Below are positions 34,249 to 43,350 of a stretch of DNA of 64,000 nt, piece by piece. The position numbers were made by a program, and so were the translations under genes. The notes beneath the pieces are model-generated. The model was not told the DNA's origin and did no database searches. It worked only from the letters and a program-made list of their open reading frames with translations. Position 1 is the first letter of the stretch; each line of letters opens with the position of its first letter. Source of the DNA: Mesobacterium pallidum (GTDB taxonomy: Bacteria; Pseudomonadota; Alphaproteobacteria; Rhodobacterales; Rhodobacteraceae); NCBI RefSeq assembly GCF_019966535.1, contig NZ_JAIMID010000018.1, positions 1 to 64,000 of the forward strand, in the 5' to 3' direction.

Positions 34249-34527
34249 ATGTTTTGTGTCGGACGTGCCAACCTGCCCGGTTTGGTGGCGATCTTCGTGC
34301 TGAGCGGTCAGATGGCAAGCGCCTGCACCGCGCCGGACCGGCCCTTCCTGCCCGAGAACCCTGAAGACGTGCGCGCGTACGCCGACCTGCTGCGGGCCGA
34401 CTTCGAAGGATACATCGCCGACATCCAGGAGTACTTCCGCTGCCTTGATGCCGAGCGCCAGCGCGCCTTCCTCGAGGCGCAGGAGGTCAGCCGCGACTAT
34501 GGGCGGCTGGTCGAGATCCTGGAGTGA
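34249..34527 (+). CDS. Small secreted protein
   Basis: 92 residues. Hydrophobic N-terminus (LPGLVAIFVLSGQMASAC) reads as a signal peptide, possibly with Cys26 after it. The mature part is helical and acidic (ENPEDVRAYADLLRADFEGYIADIQEYFRCLDAERQ). GGAG at 34232-34235 lies 13 nt upstream, long but acceptable. Divergent from the secretion operon. Function unknown; possibly associated with conjugation. Confidence 0.65.
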   Translation: MFCVGRANLPGLVAIFVLSGQMASACTAPDRPFLPENPEDVRAYADLLRADFEGYIADIQEYFRCLDAERQRAFLEAQEVSRDYGRLVEILE

Positions 34528-34641
34528 GGACCCGCAAGCTTTCTGGTCTCCGCTTCAGACATTGAGCGTCACAAAGAAATCTGATTGCCGTCATTCGTGT
34601 TGTATTGTATTCGGCCGCACAGTTTTGTGGAGAGTCGATAC

Positions 34642-34977
34642 ATGCGACGCAAGATCCTGCGGCTGGCGATGGCCGCGACATTGACGCTTTCGGGACAAGT
34701 CCCGTTGGCGACCCCGGCGAGCGCCTACCAGGTGGACTGCGCCATCCTGCTCTGCCTCGCGGGCGGCTGGCCGGCCTCGGCGCCATGTGCCCATGCCCGC
34801 GCGGTTTTTATCCGCCGGATCACCCCCTGGCCCATCGAACCGCCGCTGCAGATCTGGCGCTGTCCCATGGGGGCGTCGTTCTCGCCGATCGAGGCCCCCG
34901 GACCGTCCGAACGCCTGTTCGATGCCGCCTTCCAGGCCCCCTGCCCCGACAGTCCTTCCCGGAGGATGCGCCGGTGA
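34642..34977 (+). CDS. Secreted protein, N-terminal part of an overlapping pair
   Basis: 111 residues. Signal peptide (KILRLAMAATLTLSGQVPLATPASAYQ), then VDCAILLCLAGGWPASAPC and IRRITPWPIEPPLQIWRC, a Cys- and Trp-rich mature region. GGAGAG precedes the ATG at 34642. The stop overlaps the start of the next frame as GTGA. The two parts may be one protein split by a frameshift, or two coupled genes. The conserved-looking character of both halves makes each real, but the function is unknown. Confidence 0.65.
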   Translation: MRRKILRLAMAATLTLSGQVPLATPASAYQVDCAILLCLAGGWPASAPCAHARAVFIRRITPWPIEPPLQIWRCPMGASFSPIEAPGPSERLFDAAFQAPCPDSPSRRMRR

Positions 34978-35297
34978 TCGAGGTCCAGGCCACCGACGGG
35001 GCGGACATCGACATCTCGGACGACGCCTTCGATTTCGTGCGCAGCATCCGGGTCTATCACATCCAGTACCGCCAGCACGAAAACCGCGACGGGGACTGCA
35101 ATCGCAGCGACTCGACGCGGCACGGGTCCTTCGGCGCGCAGGGCGACTATCGCTGGACCCCGTCCAGCACGGCCCAGGTCCCGCCTGCCTCGCAGCTGCG
35201 GATCCCGAACGGGTGCGGCAGTTATTTCTATCGCTCTGTCTTCATCGACTGGCGTGACCACGCCGGAAACTACGGCTCCGAAGAAGTCCGCTACTGA
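34974..35297 (+). CDS. Second part of overlapping pair, soluble domain
   Basis: 107 residues from a GTG at 34974 with GGAGG at 34961-34965. Sequence such as TDGADIDISDDAFDFVRSIRV, YHIQYRQHENRDGDCNRSDSTR and YFYRSVFIDWRDHAGNYG suggests a beta-rich, extracellular-type domain. It has no signal peptide of its own, which favours an original single polypeptide with the preceding frame, joined by a -1 shift near 34955-34970. Unknown function. Confidence 0.6.
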   Translation: MIEVQATDGADIDISDDAFDFVRSIRVYHIQYRQHENRDGDCNRSDSTRHGSFGAQGDYRWTPSSTAQVPPASQLRIPNGCGSYFYRSVFIDWRDHAGNYGSEEVRY

Positions 35298-35534
35298 CCA
35301 TTTCCCGGCCCGGGTCACCCCGGGTCTGAACATCCATTTGCACCGGAGGCTGTGCATCCCACACCCAGAAAAGAGAACGACGCCAGACCGATAGTCCGAC
35401 GCCGCGCCCGATTACTCACTGTGCCCGAGTTTTCTAGCCGATCGCCCGGAGTCCTGCAACCAGCAAAGTTGTTTTGCTGGCAGGAATGTTGTTGCCTCAC
35501 GATCTGACGTCGTCCTTCCGAAGAGACGACATTC

Positions 35535-36377
35535 ATGGACCTTACAACCGGCTCAATTCTGCGACAGATTCTCCGATGCGACCTGTCCGTTTCCGCGCAC
35601 AAGCTCGCGACGATCATCCTCGACGGCATCGCCTGGAAGGACGGCTACAACGGGCTCGAACGCGGCACCGCTGCTTTCACGCTGTCCACGCTTTCCGACA
35701 TCATGGGCGTGACCCGCCAGCACCTCACGACCCTGCTTGCGGAGCTCGCGGCATCGGAGCTTCGCGTCGAGCGCTGGAAGCCGAACGGCAAGTTCGCGCC
35801 GTGGCTCTTCCGCTTTGGCTGCGTCGCCGACGAGTCGCCACAGCATCTGACGTCAACTGGGGGCGACACGTCACTATATAGAGACTCTAATAACAAAACT
35901 ATCTTCTCCGGGAAGATCGAGATCGCCCCCGGCTCGAACGTCCATCGCACGACCTGGGCGGCGCTCATCAAGGCGGCGAAAGCCGCCCTGCCTTGCTGGA
36001 ACGTGGACACGCAAGCAATCTGGGATCGCTTTATGGCCTTCAACGAAGCCCGCGGAAACACCTGCGTTCCGGCGGGGTTCCTCCTGGGCTTCATGCGGCG
36101 TTGGCAGACATCGGTTGGGCGACCGCCGGCATCGCCGACTTCCGTCAGTCGCCCCAAGTCGGAAACAGAGAACGCCGAGGCCGAACTGGTACATCTGACG
36201 CGCTCTGCCCCGGCTGCAAACCGTCAGTTTCACGCCGCCGACTTGCAGCGCAGGATCGGCCATGTGGCCTACAAGGACCGGGTCAGGGCCATGGTCGAAC
36301 GGTTCGGATGCGGGGAGTTTGCGGCGACGCTCGCCGTCCACGGTGAAGCCGCACGTCGCCGAGAGATCAGTCCATGA
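35535..36377 (+). CDS. Winged-helix DNA-binding-like protein
   Basis: 280 residues. Residues about 46-95 (FTLSTLSDIMGVTRQHLTTLLAELAASEL followed by RVERWKPNGKFAPWLFRFG) read as a helix-turn-helix with a wing. The centre is unremarkable and the C-terminus basic. It could be a plasmid regulator or replication-associated protein; the neighbourhood of transfer genes favours a plasmid role. No replication motif was recognised. The 237 nt before it hold no gene. Confidence 0.6.
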   Translation: MDLTTGSILRQILRCDLSVSAHKLATIILDGIAWKDGYNGLERGTAAFTLSTLSDIMGVTRQHLTTLLAELAASELRVERWKPNGKFAPWLFRFGCVADESPQHLTSTGGDTSLYRDSNNKTIFSGKIEIAPGSNVHRTTWAALIKAAKAALPCWNVDTQAIWDRFMAFNEARGNTCVPAGFLLGFMRRWQTSVGRPPASPTSVSRPKSETENAEAELVHLTRSAPAANRQFHAADLQRRIGHVAYKDRVRAMVERFGCGEFAATLAVHGEAARRREISP

Positions 36378-36558
36378 GCGATCATCAACTTGCTATTATC
36401 GGCGGCGCCCAACTATGCAATTGCCTGCCTTGATCATGATGCCATGTCTTGCGCCGCCTAAGATGGTAACCACGCATCGAATTCGCGTCGCCCGAAGGCA
36501 AGGCAGGTCGTCTTTGATATGGTCCGACCCGCCAAGGCCACTCTCTTAGCGCGCTGTC

Positions 36559-36860
36559 TTGTTGCGATTCGGATTGCAGGCTTCAAACAGCGTCCGTATC
36601 GATGCGGCACTCATCGCGCGCTTCATGGTCTTCCGACCGGATGCCGAACGAAGCCTGCCGGATGCAAAGTTACGTCTTCTCAGGGCTTTGGTCTCGAAAC
36701 GCGGGCAACTTGTCGAGACCCGAAAGCGCCTTCTGGCACAAATCAAAGCACATGAGAAATTGAGCACGGCAGACTGGTTCGCAGATATGGACACCGAATT
36801 GAAAGATATTCTGGATCGCCAGATCCAACAGCTGGAGGTGCAGATCGAACAGGCTCACAT
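36559..36860 (+). pseudogene. IS110-family transposase remnant
   Basis: Only an internal part of an IS110-type transposase remains: IDAALIARFMVFRPDAERSLP, LRLLRALVSKRGQLVETRKRLLAQIKAHEKL and LKDILDRQIQQLEVQIEQ. The N-terminal DEDD catalytic start and the C-terminal transposase_20 domain with its Ser are missing; the frame continues into unrelated sequence. No terminal repeats were found. A scar of an older insertion. Confidence 0.8.
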
Positions 36861-36975
36861 GCCGCAGCAGTCGTCTTCCGCCTTCAATGGCCCGTCTGCC
36901 TCGCATCGTGCCACTGTTATGCGCGATCGGTGCTAGGCTGGTACGGTCCTGTTGCCAGCAGGATAATCCGTTCAT

Positions 36976-37236
36976 ATGACAGATTCCTCGGTTCATGCAA
37001 GTCATCCCGCCCTCGTCGCCCGGCTGAAACGCGCTGACGGCCACCTGCGCGCCGTGATTGAGATGATCGAGGCAGGCAAGCCCTGCCTCGAAATCGCCCA
37101 GCAGATGCAGGCGGTCGAAAAGGCTATCACGAACGCCAAGCGGGCACTGATCCATGATCACATGGACCATTGCCTGGACGTCGAAGGTTCCGAAACAGAT
37201 CGCGCCGAACTGCGGACGATCGCTCGATATCTCTGA
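36976..37236 (+). CDS. CsoR/RcnR-family metal-sensing repressor
   Basis: 86 residues, all-helical DUF156 repressor. Cys37, His62 and Cys66 are spaced as the Cu(I) ligands of CsoR, but His60 and His65 nearby would also allow an RcnR/NcrB-like Ni/Co site. It should repress its own operon and release DNA on metal binding. The stop is followed after 8 nt by the MFS transporter start, so the pair is one unit. The His-rich tail of that transporter slightly favours nickel or cobalt. Metal not settled. Confidence 0.87.
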   Translation: MTDSSVHASHPALVARLKRADGHLRAVIEMIEAGKPCLEIAQQMQAVEKAITNAKRALIHDHMDHCLDVEGSETDRAELRTIARYL

Positions 37237-37244
37237 GGCCCGCC

Positions 37245-38564
37245 ATGCTCGATATTCTCGCCGACCGGACTTATCGCCACTTGTTTCTGGCGCAGGTCGT
37301 GGCGCTTCTGGGAACTGGACTCGCAACGGTCGCGCTCGGTTTGCTGGCCTTCGATCTGGCGGGGGACGACGCAGCTTTGGTGCTGGGCACAGTCTTCACG
37401 ATCAAGATGGTGGCCTATGTGGGCATCGCGCCCATTGCCGGGGCATTTGCGGACCGGTTGCCGCGCCGCGCGTTTCTGGTGACGCTCGATCTGGTGCGCG
37501 CCGGCGTTGCGCTGGCATTGCCCTTCGTGACCGAGGTCTGGCAGGTCTATGTGCTGATCTTCCTGCTCCAATCGGCCTCCGCCGCCTTCACGCCGACCTT
37601 TCAGGCGACGATCCCGGATGTTCTGCCCGAGGAGGCCCGATATACCCGCGCGCTGTCGCTGTCGCGGCTGGCCTACGATCTGGAAAACATCGTCAGTCCG
37701 ACTCTGGCCGCGCTTCTGCTCACGGTGATGTCCTACAATTCGCTTTTCCTTGGAACGGTCGCAGGTTTCGCGGCCTCGGCCCTTCTGGTTGTTTCGGTGC
37801 TGCTGCCCAGCCCCAGCCCGTCCGAGCCACGCGGAATCTACGATCGAACCACACGGGGCATCCGCATCTATCTGGCCACCCCGCGCCTTCGCGGGCTTCT
37901 GGCCCTGAACCTCGCGGCGGCGGCGGCAGGCGCGATGGTGCTGGTCAATACCGTCGTATTGGTGCGCGGAGAGCTCGGCCTGTCGGAGAGCGCGCTGGCC
38001 TGGACCATGTTCGCTTTCGGCGCGGGCTCCATGACGGCCGCGCTTGTCCTTCCGCGGGTATTGGATGCGCTGCCGGACCGGCCGGTGATGTTCGGCGGCG
38101 CGCTGCTGATGGTGGCGACACTTCTGGGGCTGGGAGTGAGGGTTCTGGTAGCCGGGCTCGGCTGGAAGATCCTTCTGGTAGCCTGGTTGCTGGTGGGACT
38201 TGGGTATTCCGCCGTCCTGACGCCCTCGGGCCGGCTGCTGCGCCGTTCCGCCCATGCCGGAGACCGCCCCGCGCTGTTCGCGGCGCAATTCGCGTTGTCC
38301 CACGCCTGCTGGCTGGTGACCTATCCGCTGTCGGGCTGGCTACTGACGGTCTACGGCGTCGTTCCGGCGCTGGCCGGATTGGCGCTGCTTGCGGCCGGCG
38401 GAATGCTCGCCGCAGTGAAGCTCTGGCCGTCGGGCGACCCTGTCGAACTTGAACACACACATGAAAACTTGCCACTCGATCATCCCCACCTGAGGGGGCA
38501 TCGCAGGCATATCCATGCCCTGGTGATCGACGAAAGCCATCCTCGCTGGGCCACGCATTTGTAA
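37245..38564 (+). CDS. MFS metal-efflux-type transporter with His-rich tail
   Basis: 439 residues, 12 hydrophobic helices, major facilitator fold with the inter-domain motif AFADRLPRRAFL. The C-terminus (about 400-439) is His-rich: EHTHENLPLDHPHLRGHRRHIH. This resembles NreB/NcrC-type nickel/cobalt exporters. The ATG at 37245 is chosen for its GAGG and proximity to the repressor; the upstream in-frame extension shadows the repressor gene. Likely exports the metal sensed by the repressor. Confidence 0.82.
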   Translation: MLDILADRTYRHLFLAQVVALLGTGLATVALGLLAFDLAGDDAALVLGTVFTIKMVAYVGIAPIAGAFADRLPRRAFLVTLDLVRAGVALALPFVTEVWQVYVLIFLLQSASAAFTPTFQATIPDVLPEEARYTRALSLSRLAYDLENIVSPTLAALLLTVMSYNSLFLGTVAGFAASALLVVSVLLPSPSPSEPRGIYDRTTRGIRIYLATPRLRGLLALNLAAAAAGAMVLVNTVVLVRGELGLSESALAWTMFAFGAGSMTAALVLPRVLDALPDRPVMFGGALLMVATLLGLGVRVLVAGLGWKILLVAWLLVGLGYSAVLTPSGRLLRRSAHAGDRPALFAAQFALSHACWLVTYPLSGWLLTVYGVVPALAGLALLAAGGMLAAVKLWPSGDPVELEHTHENLPLDHPHLRGHRRHIHALVIDESHPRWATHL

Positions 38565-38567
38565 GTT

Positions 38568-38948
38568 TTAGTTCGACGCCAAGCCTGTACGTAGGCAAGT
38601 CCACTTTCTTCCATAGGGGCATCCGTTCACCGCGCAACATTGGTCATTATGAACTCGATGTGTGGATTCTGGTAGTGCCCCGAGGCGTGGTGTAGGAGGC
38701 CGCGCGCGGAGCCGTTGGCGTAGCGCAGCGCGCGGCCGGGCTGGTGGCCACCGCGTTTCCATCCAAGCAAGCTTGCGCTGGACGGCGGCACGGCTGGCGC
38801 CCGTCAGGGCCTCGGCCATCGGGGCCGAAACGTGCGGCCATTCGGTCAGCACAGCGCGCAAGTAAGGGGGTGTCTTGCCTGAAAGCGACTTCATCTCGGC
38901 CTCTGCCCGCGCAGATATTTCGATGGCGTTTGCCAAACTGCGAGCCAA
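38568..38948 (-). pseudogene. Remnant of a RHE_PE00001/DUF1612-type plasmid protein
   Basis: Residues encoded at about 38754-38948 (SLSGKTPPYLRAVLTEWPHVSAPMAEAL then TGASRAAVQRKLAWME) resemble the C-terminal HTH region of RHE_PE00001/DUF1612 proteins found on alphaproteobacterial plasmids. The rest of the frame becomes Arg/Pro-rich and unrelated, and the upstream part is missing. Start is a poor TTG. A decayed fragment. Confidence 0.6.
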
Positions 38949-39044
38949 GCTCCAAGTCGTAGGCTTGTGCAGAAAGGTCTGGCAATCGACGAAACTTCAA
39001 CGAGTGTTAGACCCGGGGTGGTCTGGCATGCAATCTTTGACCCT

Positions 39045-39689
39045 ATGCAAAAGTTTTTCCTCCTGGACATGCCTGCAAGGTTATTCGTTCGGAACACGCT
39101 GCTCGTCAGCCTCGTAGGATTGTTTGCAGTACTCGTGCCCTACATTATCCTGACTCCGGGTTTCGGGGCGATGCTGGCTGAGGGCGGAGCAGCGTTGAGC
39201 CGGTTTCTCCGTCAAGTTCTCACGAACGGTCTGCCGGTCGTCTTCGCGGTCAATTACGTCGGCTTCTTCCTGATTGCCTTGGGGAACACACGGACCGAAA
39301 CGCACAAGGTGCCAATATTGGCGCTGGTGCTCGACATACCCACAAGGGTTGCCGCCTTTGTTGTCCTGCACGTGATCATCTACGTGATGTCTGCCGACTG
39401 GTTCGATTCCTTCGGAGGCAGTCGCGAGACGGCGCTGCGTGTCGTGGCTCCGACACTCGCGAGATCGGCGTTTTTCGAAAACTTGTCTGGCGTCTATCTC
39501 TATGCCTCCCTCTTGTGTACGTTTCCGATGCACGTGGACTTGATCGCACGTGCAGGCTGGACGCGACGGATCGGCAGAGGATTGCCGCGTTTGGCGATGC
39601 CTGTTTTACTGGCCTCGATTTGGTTTGCGCTTGCCGTCGTCATCCTGACGCTCTTGGCCGTCCAGATCACCAGATGGCAGCAGTCCTGA
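39045..39689 (+). CDS. Multi-pass membrane protein of unknown function
   Basis: 214 residues, about five hydrophobic segments (LVSLVGLFAVLVPYIILTPG, LPVVFAVNYVGFFLIALG, AAFVVLHVIIYVM, the 170-185 stretch, and a C-terminal helix). Start choice is uncertain; the ATG at 39045 (MQKFFLLDM) gives a compact membrane protein, with alternatives at 38967 and 39069. No family recognised. It stands between the pseudogenes and the copper-linked operon; the following 39690-39959 shows no gene. Confidence 0.6.
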   Translation: MQKFFLLDMPARLFVRNTLLVSLVGLFAVLVPYIILTPGFGAMLAEGGAALSRFLRQVLTNGLPVVFAVNYVGFFLIALGNTRTETHKVPILALVLDIPTRVAAFVVLHVIIYVMSADWFDSFGGSRETALRVVAPTLARSAFFENLSGVYLYASLLCTFPMHVDLIARAGWTRRIGRGLPRLAMPVLLASIWFALAVVILTLLAVQITRWQQS

Positions 39690-39959
39690 TCCTCGCAAGG
39701 CTCCCTGCATCACGAAGAGTTGCACGGCCCGAGGATCCGCCGGGACGCGTGCTCTCGTCCGTCCCGCGTGGATATTGCTGCTGAATTATCCGGTTAACAG
39801 ATTGATTTATATCTGCATTCACGTGGCTCTGATCATGGGCAAATACGCCTCTCCCGCCTCCCCTCGCGGTCCAGAGACGGACGCTCGGGGTTTGACCTGA
39901 ATCATGGAAGCGCCCCTCACCCTTCGCGATCATGGGAATGTTGCTTCTGAAGGGCGAAA

Positions 39960-40331
39960 GTGTTGCGAGGCAGACGCTCCCTAATCTTGCGGACACGCGG
40001 CATCAGGTTGGTGCCGGTGCTTCTGGCATTTCTTGCGATTGCGCTTTCTTCCCTGCATGCCAGCGAAGTCCACGCGGAAACAGGGCAGTTGCAACAAGTT
40101 CAGGTCCAGCAGATAGACGACGATATCCATCCCGCTGACTTTCCCTCAGAAACTGCTGAGGCGCATTGCACGATGAATCTCTCTTGCCATGCGCAAGGGT
40201 TGTTGGCTGCGGCCGCAAGTTTGCCCGATGATACGGCCGTATCCGGCTTGGCCTGGTCCGAAGCCATTGTCTTGCGTGACGGACGGTGCCTCGCGGTGCC
40301 GACACCCCCTCCCCTTGCCGCCCGCGCCTGA
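39960..40331 (+). CDS. Small periplasmic protein with Cys/His motif
   Basis: 123 residues from a GTG. Signal peptide (VPVLLAFLAIALSSLHASEVHAE), then a short mature domain with HCTMNLSCHAQGLL, a possible metal site, ending in a Pro-rich tail. It resembles the protein at 56146 in architecture: signal peptide, HC-x(4)-CHA or HC-x(3)-HAC, and a Pro-rich end. Position next to copper genes suggests a periplasmic metal-handling role, but this is inference. Confidence 0.6.
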   Translation: MLRGRRSLILRTRGIRLVPVLLAFLAIALSSLHASEVHAETGQLQQVQVQQIDDDIHPADFPSETAEAHCTMNLSCHAQGLLAAAASLPDDTAVSGLAWSEAIVLRDGRCLAVPTPPPLAARA

Positions 40332-40489
40332 CGCGCGCGGGGTGAACTGACTCGACAGTTTCCGAACCTTGAGCGTTCCTCGCGCGCTCCTTTCGTTGCG
40401 ATGTCGACGGAAGGACAGCGGCGGTCGTGTCATGGCATCCACGGTGACACCCGCGATCCCACGAAATCCATCCATCAGGGAAGCGTCTC

Positions 40490-41560
40490 ATGTTTCGACA
40501 CCTTTTCCGTCCTACACTCGTTCTGGCAACGGCCATACTGCCGATGATGGCCACTGCCGGCGAACTTCGCGTCTTCATTCCGGAAGGCAGCGCCGACACA
40601 GTTCGCGTCGTCGATCCGCAAACCGGTAAAGACCTCGGCAGGATCGAAGGCATCCTGGCCGTTCACGGTCTCGCGGGGAGCCCGAACTCCAAATACCTCG
40701 TGGCCGGCAGCTACGCCGAAGTCGACCGTGACGCGGCAATGGCAGCGGTCAAACCCGCCGATGTGAGCGGAGACGAGCACGCCGCCCACCACGCCAAGCC
40801 AGCGGAGCGGATCGGTCCTCAAGATGCCGGCATCAGCCTGCTGAGCGTCCTCGATGCGGAAACCGGCACGCTTGTGCGGCGTATCGAGGTGCCCGGCGTG
40901 GTGCACCACGTCGCGATTTCGCCGGATGGAAGGACTGCCGTCGCGACGCATCCGGCAAACGACGGTGTCTCCATCGTCGACCTGACGTCGCTCGAACTCG
41001 TCGCCTGGGTGCCGACCGGCGTGATGCCCAACTATGCCGTTTTCGGGACGGACCCCGGCGTCGTCTACGTGTCCAATGCCGGAAACGGGACGATCAGTGA
41101 GGTTGATCTCGACCGGGCGATCGTCCGGCGCAACCTGCTGGCTGGCGACGAACCCGAGCACCTGGTGATCAGCCCCGACAGCAAGCGCGTTCTTGTTGCG
41201 GATGCCGGGAACGGCACCGTGATCGAGCTGGAGATATCGAGCGGGCAGGAACTGCGCCGGTTTGAGATAGGTGGCGAGATACATGGCCTGGACCTGTCCG
41301 AAGACGGGGCGCGCCTGCTGGTCGCCGCGAAAGAGTCGGACCGCATCGTCGCCATAGACCTGGGAACAGGGGGCTTGGAATCCGCTTCGCTCGCACCGGT
41401 GCCCTATCACCTGACGACGATCCCGGGAGCCGACAGCGTCATCGTGTCGAGCCGGGACGAGCCGAAGGTCTGGGTCGTCGATGCGACCTCTCTCTCGGTG
41501 CTCCGGGAAATCAGGATCGAAGGCGAAGGCCATCAAATGGTCGTTCGGCCGGCCTCGTGA
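40490..41560 (+). CDS. YncE-like periplasmic beta-propeller
   Basis: 356 residues. Signal peptide (PTLVLATAILPMMATAG) and repeated beta-propeller blades with YVTN-like motifs: GIEGILAVHGLAGSPNSKYLVAG, VVHHVAISPDGRTAV, VYVSNAGNGTISEVDLD and GDEPEHLVISPDSKRVLVADAGNGT. A His-rich insert DEHAAHHAKPAER lies in an early loop. Probable binding or scaffold protein in the periplasm; enzyme function is not suggested. First gene of a long + strand run. Confidence 0.8.
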   Translation: MFRHLFRPTLVLATAILPMMATAGELRVFIPEGSADTVRVVDPQTGKDLGRIEGILAVHGLAGSPNSKYLVAGSYAEVDRDAAMAAVKPADVSGDEHAAHHAKPAERIGPQDAGISLLSVLDAETGTLVRRIEVPGVVHHVAISPDGRTAVATHPANDGVSIVDLTSLELVAWVPTGVMPNYAVFGTDPGVVYVSNAGNGTISEVDLDRAIVRRNLLAGDEPEHLVISPDSKRVLVADAGNGTVIELEISSGQELRRFEIGGEIHGLDLSEDGARLLVAAKESDRIVAIDLGTGGLESASLAPVPYHLTTIPGADSVIVSSRDEPKVWVVDATSLSVLREIRIEGEGHQMVVRPAS

Positions 41561-41599
41561 CGACTTCGGACCCCGACTTGATGAAAAGGAGCAACTGAG

Positions 41600-41971
41600 A
41601 TGTTGGCGTTTCTCTACTTCGTGGCCGTCGCGGCGCTCCTCTTCGCCGCGCTGAGATTTGGATGCGGCGCATGCGTGATGGGCCGCGATACCGACGGCGC
41701 CGGCGCGGCGCATCTTCTGCCAGTCCTCCCGCTTGGCTGGGCACTGAGCGGGTTTCTAGGCGCAACCTTCGTGATCTGCGTCGTCTTCGACCTCGTGTTC
41801 CCGCAGTTCGCCATGAATGCGTCCTGGAGAGCGCTGTTGCCCGGCTTCGTCTGGTTGACACCGTGGTCCTTCATTCTCGGGCTGGTGGAAAGCCTGCTGT
41901 ACGGATGGTACGTCGCGCTCGTTTTCGGCGGCCTCTACAACGCGGCTGTTTCGCGGAGGGCTGGCGCATGA
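41600..41971 (+). CDS. DUF5676-like small membrane protein
   Basis: 123 residues, three to four hydrophobic helices. The C-terminal part (LPGFVWLTPWSFILGLVESLLYGWYVALVFGGLYN) is like DUF5676 proteins, which often accompany metal-resistance genes. Two Cys lie early in GCGACVMG. Overlaps the MBL-fold gene by 4 nt. Function unknown. Confidence 0.65.
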   Translation: MLAFLYFVAVAALLFAALRFGCGACVMGRDTDGAGAAHLLPVLPLGWALSGFLGATFVICVVFDLVFPQFAMNASWRALLPGFVWLTPWSFILGLVESLLYGWYVALVFGGLYNAAVSRRAGA

Positions 41972-43350
41972 CCCTGCCTTCCCGCCCGACACTGCGCTTC
42001 CTGGGCGCCACCGGAACGGTCACCGGATCGCGCTACCTGGTGGAACGGGGCGATCGCCGCATCCTAATCGACTGCGGGCTGTTCCAGGGGTTCAAGCAGC
42101 TTCGGCTGCGCAACCGAAAGCCCTTCCCGGTGCGCCCCGGCTCGATAGAGACGGTTCTGCTGACCCACGCGCATCTGGACCATTCGGGCTACCTGCCGGC
42201 ATTAATCCGCGCCGGTTTCCGGGGTCGGGTCCTTTGCACGCCCGCCACACGGGAATTGTCCGGGCTGATCCTGCCCGACAGCGGCCACCTGCAGGAGGAA
42301 GAGGCCAGGCACGCACGAAAATGGCGCTACTCGAAACACAAGAAACCGGCCCCGCTCTACACCCTCAAGGATGCACAGGCGGCGTTGGAACATCTCGAGA
42401 CTGTGGAGTTCGACCATCCGGTTAACCTCGGCGGCGGCCTGTCGGCGGAATTCATTCCGGCGGGTCACCTCCTCGGGGCCGCCCAGATCCGCCTGACGTT
42501 GGACGGCCTCACGGTGCATTTCTCCGGCGATCTGGGGCATGATCCCGATCCGCTGATGTGTCCGCCCGTGCCGTTTGCAGGGGCAGACGTGCTTGTGTGC
42601 GAGTCGACCTATGGCAACCGCAAGCATCCCGACACCGACCCGGAGGCCGAGCTTGCGCCGATCCTGAAGCGCACCTTCGCGCGCGGCGGCACCGTGCTCA
42701 TTCCGTCCTTCGCGGTCGGGCGGGCGCAGGGGCTCATGTACCATATCTCGCGCCTCATGAGCCGCGGCGAGATCCCGTACGTGCCGGTCTACCTGAACAG
42801 CCCGATGGCCGTGGACGCCACGGAGATCTACCACCGGCACCATGACGAGCATCACGTCGCGTGGGAGGACTGCATCGGCATGTTCCGGATCGCAGAGCGG
42901 GTGAACACGGTCGAACAATCGAAGGAACTCAATACGCGCTTCGGGCCGATGATCATCGTTTCGGCCAGCGGGATGCTGACCGGCGGACGGATCCTGCACC
43001 ATCTCCTCAGCTTTGGCAGGGACCGGCGGAACACGATCGTGCTGTCCGGTTTCCAGGCCGGCGGGACACGCGGCGCAGCACTGGCCGGGGGGCAACGCAA
43101 ACTCCGGATCTTTGGCAAGGAGGTGCAGATAGACGCCGAGGTCGTGCAGCTCGAGACCTTCTCGGGTCATGCCGACGCGGACGAAATCCTGGCGTGGATG
43201 GCTGCAGGGCCGGCCCCGACGATGACCTACCTCACCCACGGCGAACCCGAGGCGGCGGATACCCTTCGCCGGCGTATCGCGCATGAGCTGGATCGCCCCG
43301 TGCGGGTCCCCGAGCACCTCGAGACCGTCAGACTGGACCGCCCGAGATGA
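41968..43350 (+). CDS. MBL-fold / beta-CASP exonuclease-like protein
   Basis: 460 residues. Metallo-beta-lactamase fold with the zinc motif THAHLDHSG, AGHLLGAAQI, FSGDLGHD, and a beta-CASP segment; later FAVGRAQGL and SASGMLTGGRILHHL, and the C-terminal ETFSGHADADEIL. This pattern is that of bacterial CPSF-like RNA processing exonucleases (YSH1/RNase J relatives), which act on RNA 3' ends. The ATG at 41968 overlaps the DUF5676-like stop. It is coupled to a thymidine/AMP phosphorylase and PRPP synthetase. Confidence 0.9.
   Translation: MTLPSRPTLRFLGATGTVTGSRYLVERGDRRILIDCGLFQGFKQLRLRNRKPFPVRPGSIETVLLTHAHLDHSGYLPALIRAGFRGRVLCTPATRELSGLILPDSGHLQEEEARHARKWRYSKHKKPAPLYTLKDAQAALEHLETVEFDHPVNLGGGLSAEFIPAGHLLGAAQIRLTLDGLTVHFSGDLGHDPDPLMCPPVPFAGADVLVCESTYGNRKHPDTDPEAELAPILKRTFARGGTVLIPSFAVGRAQGLMYHISRLMSRGEIPYVPVYLNSPMAVDATEIYHRHHDEHHVAWEDCIGMFRIAERVNTVEQSKELNTRFGPMIIVSASGMLTGGRILHHLLSFGRDRRNTIVLSGFQAGGTRGAALAGGQRKLRIFGKEVQIDAEVVQLETFSGHADADEILAWMAAGPAPTMTYLTHGEPEAADTLRRRIAHELDRPVRVPEHLETVRLDRPR

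Noticed and set aside
36378..36558. Short frames between the winged-helix gene and IS110 remnant
   Set aside because: No ribosome sites or family resemblance; treated as intergenic.
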